From Parabacteroides goldsteinii (GTDB lineage Bacteria > Bacteroidota > Bacteroidia > Bacteroidales > Tannerellaceae), in NCBI RefSeq assembly GCF_015550595.1, contig NZ_JADNBB010000027.1:1-64000 (forward strand): DNA of 64,000 nt, written 5' to 3'. Below, one piece after another: positions 7,214 through 15,785 of this stretch; the stretch's first letter is position 1; each line of letters starts with the position of its first letter. The notes beneath the pieces were generated by a model. It had not been told where the DNA came from. It did no database searches and saw only the letters and a list, made by a program, of their open reading frames with translations. The position numbers were made by a program, and so were the translations under genes.

Positions 7214-9583
7214 TTAAAATTCTAGTTTATAACTGATATTACTGATAGGAATACTTTGCCCGTTCCGCTCCATCACACCGGATTTTAGGTTGTAATGATA
7301 GCCGTAATATTCTTTTGTACCCGTTACATTCAGTGCTTTGATTGCAAATTCATGCGCGACTTTCTTTTTATTTATTTTATAGCTGACGGTGAAGTTGGCG
7401 ATGAACATGACCGGATATTGTTGTGAATAGGCGCGTGTCTCGTCATATTGCGCTTCCTTATCCGGATGAGCCAGACTGGCTTCCGTATTGAGGGGAGAAT
7501 AACGTTCTCCTCCCTGCAGGGTGAATTTTGCATTGGCACTCAGGATATTCTGTTTGTTTTTTCCTAGCATCCACTCCTTTCCGATCAAGGTATTGAGTAT
7601 ATACCGGCGGTTGAACCGGGTATTGTGCCAGACACCGTCTCCACCTTTGTATTTGGAATCAAAAACAGATGCCGTTATCAGATAATATAATCCTTTGCTC
7701 AGATACTTCTCCAGTGTGATGTCTACTCCGATGTTCCGTCCTTTTCCCTTGTTGACCAGGGCTTCTTCCACATAAAACTCTCTCCGGTTGAGGACGGAAT
7801 AGGAACTATCGGCAATAACCGGAACATCGTACAGGAACTGGGCATACGGTTCGACTTTAAAAAGCAAGTTGTCGGATAACTTATAACCGAATGTCAGCAT
7901 CAGATGATGGGCTTTCGTGAAATCGAGGTCTTTATTGACCAACTCCTCACCGGAACTTTTGGAATTGACAAAATAGACATCCATCTTTTCCATACGGCTA
8001 TGCAGGCCGTAAGCCAGTGCGAATGAGGTACGGCTGGTCGGCGTCCATTTCATTCCCAGGCGTGGTTCAAGTGTCCAGCTATTGTTCAGCGTCAGCACCT
8101 GGCTGCTCAGACCTACGTTCATAGATAGTTGGTTGGTTATCCCGAAAGAAGAACTGGTATAAGCGGAGATCAGGTCGGTTTGCCCTTTCCCTTTGGACAG
8201 GGTGTTTAACGGAACTGCTTCAAACGGGGCCAGGTTCAATCTCATATCGTAGAACATCCGGGTATAGGTGAAACCTGTCTGGTTGGTATGCCGTGCACTG
8301 AATTTCCTGCTGTAAGAGGAGGTCAGGATCAGGTTTGTATTGTTGTACTTTTGATAAACGAAGGGTTTGAATGTATGATCTGCTGTATAGGAGTCTTCTG
8401 TAGCGTTCATGCCGGAATAGGTAGCTGCCAGAGTTGTTTTCAGCATTGCGTCATTCGGAAAGAAATAACGGTGCCCGACTCCCCCCGCTGCCATATATTG
8501 TTTGGCTGCCGACTTGAAGTTATCGCGGGTATGTTCCCATTCCTGCGGGTTATCTTCGAAATCTCCTTCATATTTGTCGATCAGGCTGGTTCCCCAAACG
8601 GAGAAGGTACCGGCTTTGCGTGTCGGAAAGTTGAATTTAAAATTCAGGTCCTGGTAATCGAGCTTACCGCCCATATCTAATCCGGGATAGATACGGTTTA
8701 GTAATCCGGTTGTGGAATAACGGTAATTGAAAATGTAGGAGGCCTGGTGCTTTTTGCTTAAGGGACCTTCCGAAGCAACATCAAAACCTAATATACCTGC
8801 CTGGATCGTGTTTTCCATTTTCCGGTTATTTCCGTTCCGCAGCTTCATGTCGAATACTCCGGATACAGCATTCCCGTATTCGGCTGGAAACGCACCGGTG
8901 AAAAAGTCGGAATTGCCCAATACTTGGCTACTGAGCGAAGAGAGTATTCCGCCACCCAATATCGAAATATCGGCAAAATGGTTCGGATTGGGTATTTCCA
9001 CATCTTCCATCCTCCATTGAAGCAGGTGAGGGGCATTCCCGTGGATGGATATCCCATTGCTTGATAGGTTGGCGGCCACTCCGGCAAACGAACTCACCAG
9101 GCGTGCCGGATCATCCAGCCCACCGGCATAACGGCTGGCTTCTTCCACACTGAGCATACGGGCTCCGGTGACAGCCATCTTATTGAGCGGCTGTTCTTTG
9201 TTTATCTGCGGGCGGATAACGACTTCGCTTAGCTCCTGGGCGTTCTCTTTCAGTGAGATATCCAGATAGACCTCCTTGGCGGAAGTGACAAGGACTTCCT
9301 TGAATATACCAGGTTCGTAACCTAAATAAGTAGCCTGTATATTGTGTCTTCCTATTGGAATGCCGGATAATACAAACTGCCCTTTTTCATCTGTGGTGGT
9401 TCCTGTCCCGGGCATATCCGGAAGCATAATTGTCACATCCGGCATCGGGTGACCGGAGGCTTTGTCGATGACGGTTCCGCGTAGAGTTTGTGCGGGTTGG
9501 TTGTCTACGGTTTGTTGGGCATAGCCACCGGTTACGGATACAGACCAGATAAGCAGGAATAAAAAAGTGATTGTACGATGCAT
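7214..9583 (-). CDS. TonB-dependent outer-membrane receptor with carboxypeptidase-regulatory-like N-terminus
   Basis: 789-residue outer-membrane receptor. A signal peptide (1-~22, ending GGYAQ) is followed by a CarboxypepD_reg-like beta-sandwich (~33-115, beginning LRGTVIDKASGHPMPDVTI). A plug-like segment contains ISIHGNAPHLLQWRMEDVEIPNPNHF in place of the usual TonB plug core, then a long aromatic-rich barrel ends in ISYKLEF. It lacks the SusC signature and has no SusD partner, so it more likely imports a small ligand or metal complex, or acts as a sensor. It lies 30 bp after the HU-like gene and 63 bp before the degenerate kinase. The nearby kinases may respond to its ligand; that is inference. 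Confidence 0.85.
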   Translation of the reverse strand: MHRTITFLFLLIWSVSVTGGYAQQTVDNQPAQTLRGTVIDKASGHPMPDVTIMLPDMPGTGTTTDEKGQFVLSGIPIGRHNIQATYLGYEPGIFKEVLVTSAKEVYLDISLKENAQELSEVVIRPQINKEQPLNKMAVTGARMLSVEEASRYAGGLDDPARLVSSFAGVAANLSSNGISIHGNAPHLLQWRMEDVEIPNPNHFADISILGGGILSSLSSQVLGNSDFFTGAFPAEYGNAVSGVFDMKLRNGNNRKMENTIQAGILGFDVASEGPLSKKHQASYIFNYRYSTTGLLNRIYPGLDMGGKLDYQDLNFKFNFPTRKAGTFSVWGTSLIDKYEGDFEDNPQEWEHTRDNFKSAAKQYMAAGGVGHRYFFPNDAMLKTTLAATYSGMNATEDSYTADHTFKPFVYQKYNNTNLILTSSYSRKFSARHTNQTGFTYTRMFYDMRLNLAPFEAVPLNTLSKGKGQTDLISAYTSSSFGITNQLSMNVGLSSQVLTLNNSWTLEPRLGMKWTPTSRTSFALAYGLHSRMEKMDVYFVNSKSSGEELVNKDLDFTKAHHLMLTFGYKLSDNLLFKVEPYAQFLYDVPVIADSSYSVLNRREFYVEEALVNKGKGRNIGVDITLEKYLSKGLYYLITASVFDSKYKGGDGVWHNTRFNRRYILNTLIGKEWMLGKNKQNILSANAKFTLQGGERYSPLNTEASLAHPDKEAQYDETRAYSQQYPVMFIANFTVSYKINKKKVAHEFAIKALNVTGTKEYYGYHYNLKSGVMERNGQSIPISNISYKLEF

Positions 9584-9613
9584 ATTAATTATTGAATTGG
9601 GTGATACTGAGGA

Positions 9614-9814
9614 TTACGAAATACTTCCGCTGTTTTTCTTGTTTTTGATACGTGTCAGGATATCGTAGACGTATTCGAATACCGTGCCTTTCCATTTGCT
9701 TCGGGTTATTTCTTCACTGAAAACATCTTCGAACGTATCGAATACTTTGATGCAATCTTCCGGATCTACTCCCGAACGACTTGCTACTGCTGAAATGACT
9801 TCTCTTTTGTTCAT
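9614..9814 (-). CDS. short HU-like (N-terminal half only) protein
   Basis: 66-residue protein. The first ~36 residues (MNKREVISAVASRSGVDPED onward) match the helix-turn-helix dimerisation part of HU/IHF proteins, which start MNKxELI.AVA. It then departs: the beta-arms that grip DNA are missing and the tail is basic (ILTRIKNKKNSGS). The frame is complete, with ATG 9814. It is the first gene of a probable operon with the receptor 7214-9583. It may be a small HU-fold regulator or partner that modulates HU dimers. The family assignment rests on the N-terminal pattern only. Confidence 0.6.
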   Translation of the reverse strand: MNKREVISAVASRSGVDPEDCIKVFDTFEDVFSEEITRSKWKGTVFEYVYDILTRIKNKKNSGSIS

Positions 9815-9840
9815 AACTCTTTTGTCTTATGATTATGCTG

Positions 9841-9896
9841 CGAAGATAATCTGGTAAGGAAAGTGCTTTTTAGTTTGTAGACGGAAGTGCTTTTTT
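9841..9896 (-). promoter_or_regulatory. promoter region with direct repeats for the minus-strand operon
   Basis: The minus strand reads TATCTTCG at 9848-9841, seven of eight matches to the -7 consensus, 27 bases before the ATG at 9814. Just upstream lie two near-identical direct repeats (plus strand ggaaagtgctttttag at 9858 and ggaagtgcttttttc at 9883), 25 bp apart. Their position suggests an activator or repressor site. Confidence 0.4.
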
Positions 9897-10057
9897 CGTA
9901 TATAGAATTCTTATTGCTGTCGACAAGGTCTTGCTTCGTTTCAGTAGCGGAAAAATACGTTTCGGAAAATTCCTGTTTCGTTTCAGCAAAATAAAATAAG
10001 TTTACAATACATCTAAATAATAAGTTTACATCAAAATGAATGATTGGATGATTAAAA

Positions 10058-10343
10058 TTGTTGAGAAAAATGGCAAACACATTATTGTTGGGGCTATTAG
10101 CTTCATTTAAGTGTGCCGACTATAAGTCGGTGCCGGCAGAAAATAAAGCAGTCGCGGAAGAAGAAAAAGTAAATCCGGAGGTTTTGGATAAGCCTATGTT
10201 TGAAGAGAACGGACTGGTTGTTAATAGATGATCGAATGAACTTCAGAGACATTCACAGTTACGCCACAAACCAGACGGATTTACTGACTTACTCGATGAA
10301 CGGGCAAAACAATCTGGGCTTCCGTGTCGGTATTTGCTTCTGA
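10058..10343 (+). pseudogene. remnant of a lipoprotein-like gene, frame broken
   Basis: From TTG 10058 (or ATG 10070) a frame opens with a basic-hydrophobic start resembling a lipoprotein signal (LLLGLLASFKCAD) and runs to VVNR before TGA 10229. The next frame then continues with protein-like sequence MNFRDIHSYATNQTD and ends LGFRVGICF at TGA 10341. The ending NLGFRV resembles the C-terminus of formylglycine-generating-enzyme (SUMF) domains. The pieces fit the two ends of one gene after a large internal deletion and frameshift. The family call is tentative. The stretch 9897-10057 shows nothing else I can support. Confidence 0.4.
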
Positions 10344-10424
10344 TAGGTTCATGATATATGTTTTCTTATAAAGGGGGTATCTGAAAATTGATATCAGATA
10401 GCCTCTTTATTTCTTTGAAAGCCT

Positions 10425-10432
10425 TACATTTG
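10425..10432 (+). promoter_or_regulatory. -7 element for the kinase/regulator pair
   Basis: TACATTTG is an exact match to TAnnTTTG. Transcription would begin a few bases after it, beyond the GTG at 10432, which argues that translation starts at ATG 10456. A clear -33 is not seen. Confidence 0.5.
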
Positions 10433-10455
10433 TGCTTACAATAGATCATCAAATT

Positions 10456-11493
10456 ATGCAGAACAAATACAATCATTATTTTAATTTCTTCCTTTTTTCA
10501 GGGTTAGCCTGCTTCTCTTACTTTTTCATGGTGCTTTATTCGGATATCTCTCCGCAGCATCAGAATCTTTTGATCTCTTTCTGGGCTTTCCTGTTAGTCG
10601 TATTTGTTTTTAATGCGTTAGGGTTCAGTATTATGCTGATCAATGAATGGCAGAAGAGAAGCTATCAATTTCTGGTAAGGGGGAAACATCAATTATTGAT
10701 TAATTGTATTTTGATGGCCGGGCTTTTGTTTCTGCTGAATTATCTGTTGTTTTCTATTGTCAAGGTTTTATTGGAGATTCCTTCGCCGTTTGCGTTGAGG
10801 GGAGCAGGTGTACGGATGATCTTTGTGGTGTGGCTGGTGGAGATGGTGATTGTCAGCCTGACGATGGTTGCTAATTTTTACAGACAGCTGATCGTTCTTC
10901 ATGAAAAGGCGAACAAATTGGAGGAGAGTGCGATAAAAGCACAGTATGTTGCTTTGCAAAACCAGGTAAATCCGCATTTTCTCTTTAATAACCTGAATAC
11001 GCTGATCTCGGAAATAGAATATAATCCGGAGAATGCCGTGGTATTTACCCGGCGGTTGTCGGATGTTTACCGGTATATTTTACAAAGCCAGCAGGAGGGA
11101 CTGGTTACTTTACGTTCGGAGATAACCTTTTTGAAATCGTTCATATTCCTTCATCAGGTACGGTTAGGGGATTGTCTTTTCGTGGATAACAGGATCGATC
11201 CTGCTCTGCTGGAAAAGAAAATACCGTCTTTCACTTTACAGTTATTGACCGAGAATGTGATCAAGCATAATATAATTAATTCGGATAAGCCGATGACCAT
11301 TCATCTGAGTACTACGGAAGACGGGAAGATGCTGGTGGTAAGTAATCAGATCCGGATTAAGCAGAACGTCATTAAATCGGGAACCGGGCTCAGGAATCTG
11401 TCTTCCCGGTATAAACTGATGAATAATCAGGATATTATCGTGGAAAATGATTCGAATTGTTTTACCGTTAAAATACCATTGCTGAATGAATAA
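10456..11493 (+). CDS. LytS-type sensor histidine kinase
   Basis: 345-residue membrane histidine kinase. Four transmembrane helices lie at about residues 8-150. The phosphorylation motif VNPHFLFNNLNTL carries the conserved His. The ATPase part has TENVIKHN and GTGLRNLSSRY, so all catalytic boxes are present. The last 8 bp overlap the response-regulator gene, which makes that gene its partner. An in-frame GTG at 10432 would add eight residues but lies inside the likely promoter. The pair is a second, separate copy of the type found at 4298-6078. Confidence 0.92.
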   Translation: MQNKYNHYFNFFLFSGLACFSYFFMVLYSDISPQHQNLLISFWAFLLVVFVFNALGFSIMLINEWQKRSYQFLVRGKHQLLINCILMAGLLFLLNYLLFSIVKVLLEIPSPFALRGAGVRMIFVVWLVEMVIVSLTMVANFYRQLIVLHEKANKLEESAIKAQYVALQNQVNPHFLFNNLNTLISEIEYNPENAVVFTRRLSDVYRYILQSQQEGLVTLRSEITFLKSFIFLHQVRLGDCLFVDNRIDPALLEKKIPSFTLQLLTENVIKHNIINSDKPMTIHLSTTEDGKMLVVSNQIRIKQNVIKSGTGLRNLSSRYKLMNNQDIIVENDSNCFTVKIPLLNE

Positions 11494-12265
11494 GATAAGA
11501 GCTGCAATTATTGAAGATGAAATTCCGGCAGCCCGTCTGTTGAATAAGATGCTGACGGAGTTGCGTCCCGAATGGGAGATCCTGTTATTGCCGGGAAATG
11601 TGGAAGGTGCTGTGAAATGGTTTAACAACAATCCGCATCCGGATATTCTGTTCCTGGATATTCAGTTGACAGACGGTGTTTCTTTTTCTTTTATCGAACA
11701 GGCAAATCCCGAATGTATGATCGTATTTACAACGGCTTACGATGAATATGCGATCCGTGCCTTCAAAGTGAACAGCATAGATTATTTGTTGAAGCCTATC
11801 GATAAGGAACGGTTGAACGAGGCATTGGAGAAGTTTGAAAAACTAGTCTCCAAATATTACAGGGACTTCGGCAAACAGGGGGATATTTTACAGATACTTC
11901 AAAATATAACCGGCCCGGCAAAGAAATACAGGACGCGATTCCTTATTTCGGGAGAAGACAAGTTGTTTACTTTGCAAGTGGATGACATCGCTTATTTCTA
12001 CACGGAGAATAAGATCACTTTTGCCGTTACCCATCAGAATAAAGAATACATTATAGATATGTCTTTGGATAAACTGTGCGAACAACTTGACCCCGACCGC
12101 TTTTTCCGGACTAACCGGCAAACGGTGGTAAGCGTGCAATCTATCCAGAAAATAGAAAGTTATTTCCTTGGTAAAGTGGTTGTAAAGGTAATCCCGCCTT
12201 TTAAAGATAAGATCATTGTAAGCCGCGAGAAGATCAGTACGTTCAAATCATGGCTGAATTATTAA
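11486..12265 (+). CDS. LytTR-family response regulator
   Basis: 259-residue response regulator. The receiver has IIEDEIPAA, the phosphoacceptor in ILFLDIQLTDG, FTTAYDEYAIRAF and the Lys in YLLKPI. After a linker at ~125-155 a LytTR domain follows, containing RTNRQTVVSVQSIQKIE. It overlaps the kinase stop (ATGAATAA). It may control the GH78 gene 195 bp downstream, or targets elsewhere; nothing in the sequence decides this. Confidence 0.92.
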   Translation: MNKIRAAIIEDEIPAARLLNKMLTELRPEWEILLLPGNVEGAVKWFNNNPHPDILFLDIQLTDGVSFSFIEQANPECMIVFTTAYDEYAIRAFKVNSIDYLLKPIDKERLNEALEKFEKLVSKYYRDFGKQGDILQILQNITGPAKKYRTRFLISGEDKLFTLQVDDIAYFYTENKITFAVTHQNKEYIIDMSLDKLCEQLDPDRFFRTNRQTVVSVQSIQKIESYFLGKVVVKVIPPFKDKIIVSREKISTFKSWLNY

Positions 12266-12459
12266 CCTATAACTATCGGCTCTTTTAAGACCTGCGTTTC
12301 AGTTTCGGAGGGCACGGATTAATGCAGATACTATCAAATATATAAAATCAAAAATCATTTTTATAACTGATATTTTCCCTGAAATATAGAGCTTTGGAGC
12401 GGCAAATGTGCTGAATCAGATAATTCGTATTAATGATTTTACAATAAAATAACGAGCGA

Positions 12460-15102
12460 ATGAAAAAGCTTATACTATTATTTATTACTGTTACTACTTT
12501 CTTTAGTTACACCGGGGCTAACGGGCAGTCCGTCCGTTTGACCGGATTACAGAGTGATCATCTTGAAACTCCGGTAGGAATCGATAATCCGACCCCTCGT
12601 CTTTCGTGGAAAATGGAAGACAGCCGACAAGGGGCAAAACAAACATCTTATCGTGTGTTGGTGGATAAAGACTCGATGAAAGTTGTAAACGGAAATGCCG
12701 ATATATGGGATAGCGGAAAAATAAATTCCGGGGATATGTTGATAACTTATGCGGGTAGACAGCTTGAACCTTTTATTAAATATTACTGGAAAGTGATAGG
12801 TGGCGATCTGGAAAAGAAAGAAATAGCTTCACCTGTCAGCTCTTTTGAAATGGGGATGATGCATATAAGGAACTGGCAGGGAGCCTGGATAGGTGATGGG
12901 AAAGATATGGACTATCAACCAACTCCTTATTTCCGTAAGAAGTTTGCAGCAGGTAAAACAATAAAATCGGCACGAGCCTATATTGCCGCTGCCGGATTAT
13001 ATGAGTTATATATCAATGGGGAGAAAATAGGAGATCACCGCCTTGATCCGCTGTATACCCGTTTCGACCGGCGTAACTTGTATGTAACTTACGATGTGAC
13101 CGGTCAACTTCAGAAAGGGGATAATGCCATAGGTGTACTTCTGGGTAATGGATGGTATAATCATCAATCGAAAGCTGTATGGGATTTCGATCGGGCCCCC
13201 TGGCGTAACAGACCTGCTTTCTGTATGGATCTTCGTATCACTTATAATGATGGTAGTATTGAAACAATTCCTACCGATCTTAGTTGGAAAACATCTTCGG
13301 GAGCATTAGTTTTCAACAGTATCTATACCGGAGAACATTACGATGCACGTCTCGAACAGACTGGTTGGAATACTCCGGACTTCGATGACTCTAAATGGAA
13401 TGGAGTAGGATATAGAGGCGTCCCTTCCCAAAATGTTACGGCACAACAAGCCCGGCCGATCCGGAATGTATTGACTCTCCCGGCGAAATCTGTCAACAAA
13501 ATAGATGAAAAGACGTATGTTTTTGATTTTGGTCAGAATATGTCAGGCGTTACCCGGATAAAAGTATCGGGAGAAAGAGGTACGGAAGTGAGGATTAAGC
13601 ATGGAGAGCGGCTTTTTGATAATGGGCGTATCGATATGTCCAACATTGATGTTTATTATCGGGGAGATAAGGAAAAAGATCCTTTCCAGACAGATATCTT
13701 GATCCTTAGCGGTGGTAATGATGAATTTATGGCGAAGTTCAACTACAAAGGCTTCCGTTATGTGGAAGTCTCCAGCGATAAGCCGTTGGCACTTGATCAA
13801 AACAGCCTGACAGCTTACTTTATGCATAGTGATGTTCCTCCGGTGGGGCAAATCAATACTTCGAGCGAGCTAGTCAATAAGTTGTGGTGGGCAACCAATA
13901 ACGCTTACCTGTCGAATTTGATGGGCTATCCGACCGACTGTCCGCAGCGTGAAAAGAACGGATGGACCGGAGACGGGCATTTTGCCATTGAAACGGCTTT
14001 GTATAATTTTGATGGAATTACCGTCTATGAGAAATGGTTGGCCGACCATCGCGACGAACAGCAACCCAACGGAGTACTCCCGGATATTATCCCGACAGGA
14101 GGATGGGGATACGGTACCGACAACGGGTTGGACTGGACAAGTACAATAGCCATTATCCCCTGGAACTTATATATGTTTTATGGCGACAGCAAACCACTGT
14201 CTGATTGTTATGAGAGCATTAAACGATATGTCGATTATGTGGATCGTACAAGCCCTAACCATCTGACTACCTGGGGACGTGGAGATTGGGTACCAGTCAA
14301 ATCCCAGTCCAATAAGGAACTTACCTCTTCTATCTATTTTTACGTGGATGCCAGGATACTGGCGAATGCCGCTAAATTGTTTGATAAAAAGGATGATTAT
14401 GTCTATTATACAGCATTAGCCGGGAAAATCAAAAACGCGGTAAATGATAAATACCTGAATAAGGAGACTGGCATCTATGCGAATGGTAGCCAGACGGAAT
14501 TAAGTGTTCCTTTGCAATGGAAAATAGTTCCCGACAATATGATAGCTAAAGTTGCACAAAATCTGGCAAAGAAAGTGGAAGAGGCAGGATTTCATCTGGA
14601 TGTCGGTGTGTTGGGAGCAAAAGCGATCCTGAATGCGTTGAGTGAAAACGGATATCCGGAAGTTGCCTATAAAGTTGCGGCACAAGATACTTATCCGTCG
14701 TGGGGTTGGTGGATTGTCAACGGAGCAACAACCTTATTGGAGAACTGGGATTTGAAAGCCGAACGCGATATTTCGGATAATCATATGATGTTCGGGGAGA
14801 TCGGCGGATGGTTCTATAAGGGGTTAGGAGGTATTTTCCCCGATCCGGAACAGCCGGGTTTCAAACATATATTATTACGTCCCAATTTTGTAAAAGAGTT
14901 GAAACATTTTGAGGCACAACATAATTCTCCTTACGGACGGATTATTTCGAAGTGGGAGTGGAACAAGAAAAAGATCAAATATGAAGTAACTGTTCCTGCT
15001 AACAGCACGGCAACTCTTTATCTGCCGGATTATATAAAAGGAGACAAAGTCATCGAACTGGAGTCGGGAAGGCATAATCTGGTTTTAACAGTATCGAAAT
15101 GA
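12460..15102 (+). CDS. alpha-L-rhamnosidase, GH78
   Basis: 880-residue secreted glycoside hydrolase that inverts on terminal alpha-L-rhamnose. It has a signal peptide (1-~23, ending GANGQ), then a fibronectin-like rhamnosidase N-terminal domain, beta-sandwich domains to ~430, an (alpha/alpha)6 barrel at ~440-790 and a C-terminal beta-domain. The GH78 active-site motif DCPQREKNGWTGD gives Asp493, Glu498 and Asp505, with the same +5/+7 spacing as characterised rhamnosidases. Glu780 in FGEIGGWFYKG is the likely fourth acidic residue. It stands alone, with no SusCD pair adjacent. It may act on plant rhamnosides or pectic side chains. Confidence 0.93.
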   Translation: MKKLILLFITVTTFFSYTGANGQSVRLTGLQSDHLETPVGIDNPTPRLSWKMEDSRQGAKQTSYRVLVDKDSMKVVNGNADIWDSGKINSGDMLITYAGRQLEPFIKYYWKVIGGDLEKKEIASPVSSFEMGMMHIRNWQGAWIGDGKDMDYQPTPYFRKKFAAGKTIKSARAYIAAAGLYELYINGEKIGDHRLDPLYTRFDRRNLYVTYDVTGQLQKGDNAIGVLLGNGWYNHQSKAVWDFDRAPWRNRPAFCMDLRITYNDGSIETIPTDLSWKTSSGALVFNSIYTGEHYDARLEQTGWNTPDFDDSKWNGVGYRGVPSQNVTAQQARPIRNVLTLPAKSVNKIDEKTYVFDFGQNMSGVTRIKVSGERGTEVRIKHGERLFDNGRIDMSNIDVYYRGDKEKDPFQTDILILSGGNDEFMAKFNYKGFRYVEVSSDKPLALDQNSLTAYFMHSDVPPVGQINTSSELVNKLWWATNNAYLSNLMGYPTDCPQREKNGWTGDGHFAIETALYNFDGITVYEKWLADHRDEQQPNGVLPDIIPTGGWGYGTDNGLDWTSTIAIIPWNLYMFYGDSKPLSDCYESIKRYVDYVDRTSPNHLTTWGRGDWVPVKSQSNKELTSSIYFYVDARILANAAKLFDKKDDYVYYTALAGKIKNAVNDKYLNKETGIYANGSQTELSVPLQWKIVPDNMIAKVAQNLAKKVEEAGFHLDVGVLGAKAILNALSENGYPEVAYKVAAQDTYPSWGWWIVNGATTLLENWDLKAERDISDNHMMFGEIGGWFYKGLGGIFPDPEQPGFKHILLRPNFVKELKHFEAQHNSPYGRIISKWEWNKKKIKYEVTVPANSTATLYLPDYIKGDKVIELESGRHNLVLTVSK

Positions 15103-15183
15103 CCTATAAAGTAAGAGCTTTTAGGAAAGTATTATTCCTATATCTTGTTTTATGGCTTACCGTCTAACTTACAGATTATTACA

Positions 15184-15322
15184 GTTTCCTCGTAGTTCCT
15201 TGCTTTGGAAACTCTAGTTCCCTCGGCAGGGAACTGCAATTTCCTCGGCAGGGAACTGCAATTTCCTCGGCAGGGAACTGGCGTTTCCTTAGGAGGGAAC
15301 TGTAGTTTCCTGCTCGGGAAAC
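15184..15322. repeat. tandem 22-bp palindromic repeat array
   Basis: About six units of ~22 bp. The best three share tttcctcggcagggaactg, and the outer ones are degenerate (ttccttaggagggaac, tttcctgctcgggaaac). Each unit is itself a small hairpin: ttcc(c)t pairs with aggga(a) around a cggc-type loop. The period is not a multiple of three and no gene crosses it. It lies between the GH78 stop and the tRNA terminator. Confidence 0.75.
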
Positions 15323-15338
15323 AGAAAGGATACTACAT

Positions 15339-15375
15339 AAAAAAAGAGATACCTCAATGAGATATCTCTTTTTTT
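15339..15375. terminator. bidirectional terminator of the tRNA cluster
   Basis: aaaaaaagagata (339-351 of this kilobase) pairs exactly with tatctcttttttt (363-375). T-runs occur on both strands, so it can end the minus-strand tRNA transcript and any plus-strand read-through from the GH78 gene. Confidence 0.75.
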
Positions 15376-15376
15376 G

Positions 15377-15450
15377 CTCTTCCTCTTGGACTTGAACCAA
15401 GGACCCTCTGATTAACAGTCAGATGCTCTAACCAACTGAGCTAAGGAAGA
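15377..15450 (-). tRNA. tRNA-Asn(GTT), copy 3 of 3
   Basis: The minus strand folds as a complete cloverleaf. The acceptor stem TCTTCCT pairs with AGGAAGA, the D-arm is GCTC-AGTTGGTTA-GAGC, and the anticodon loop CTGTTAA gives anticodon GTT between TCTGA/TCAGA. The T-arm contains GGTTCAAGTCC. No CCA is encoded. It is the last gene of the tandem array, directly before the terminator. Confidence 0.95.
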
Positions 15451-15488
15451 AAATATGTCTTTTCAGTCTTTCCCGATGTCTTTTTCTG

Positions 15489-15562
15489 CTCTTCCTCTTG
15501 GACTTGAACCAAGGACCCTCTGATTAACAGTCAGATGCTCTAACCAACTGAGCTAAGGAAGA
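15489..15562 (-). tRNA. tRNA-Asn(GTT), copy 2 of 3
   Basis: Identical in sequence to the neighbouring copies over all 74 bases, with anticodon GTT. The spacers on each side are also nearly identical (containing cagtctttcccgatgtcttt), so the array arose by tandem duplication of a unit of about 110 bp. Confidence 0.95.
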
Positions 15563-15594
15563 ATATGTTTTCAGTCTTTCCCGATGTCTTTTTG

Positions 15595-15668
15595 CTCTTC
15601 CTCTTGGACTTGAACCAAGGACCCTCTGATTAACAGTCAGATGCTCTAACCAACTGAGCTAAGGAAGA
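15595..15668 (-). tRNA. tRNA-Asn(GTT), copy 1 of 3
   Basis: Promoter-proximal copy of the array, identical to the other two, anticodon GTT. The exact -7 element on the minus strand at 15737-15730 would drive the whole array. Confidence 0.95.
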
Positions 15669-15729
15669 ATTTTCAATCTTTAAAGAGTTTTCCGAACGCT
15701 TTCGTATATCCCTTTCTGAAATTGCACTG

Positions 15730-15737
15730 CAAAAGTA
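15730..15737 (-). promoter_or_regulatory. -7 element for the tRNA-Asn array
   Basis: The minus strand reads TACTTTTG, an exact TAnnTTTG, about 60 bases before the first tRNA. It is divergent from the plus-strand element at 15761. Confidence 0.5.
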
Positions 15738-15760
15738 GAGGTTCTTTTTGAAATATGCAA

Positions 15761-15768
15761 TATCTTTG
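15761..15768 (+). promoter_or_regulatory. -7 element for the PfkB kinase gene
   Basis: TATCTTTG is an exact TAnnTTTG, 17 bases before the ATG at 15786, giving a very short leader. Confidence 0.5.
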
Positions 15769-15785
15769 CAGAAAAAAATGAAAAA

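Noticed and set aside
9811-10080. 89-codon minus-strand frame upstream of the HU-like gene
   Set aside because: Low-complexity, Phe/Asn-rich sequence without recognisable motif; it covers the promoter repeats and overlaps the HU-like start, so it is probably chance.
15184-15322. CRISPR array
   Set aside because: Units are contiguous and palindromic with no unique spacers, and no cas gene is present.
15179-15400. Minus-strand frame over the 22-bp palindromic array
   Set aside because: The repeat period is not a multiple of three, so successive units are read in different frames; it also enters the tRNA terminator.
15377-15668. tRNA cluster as integration site of a mobile element
   Set aside because: No integrase, no attachment-site duplication of a tRNA 3' end, and normal chromosomal genes on both sides.
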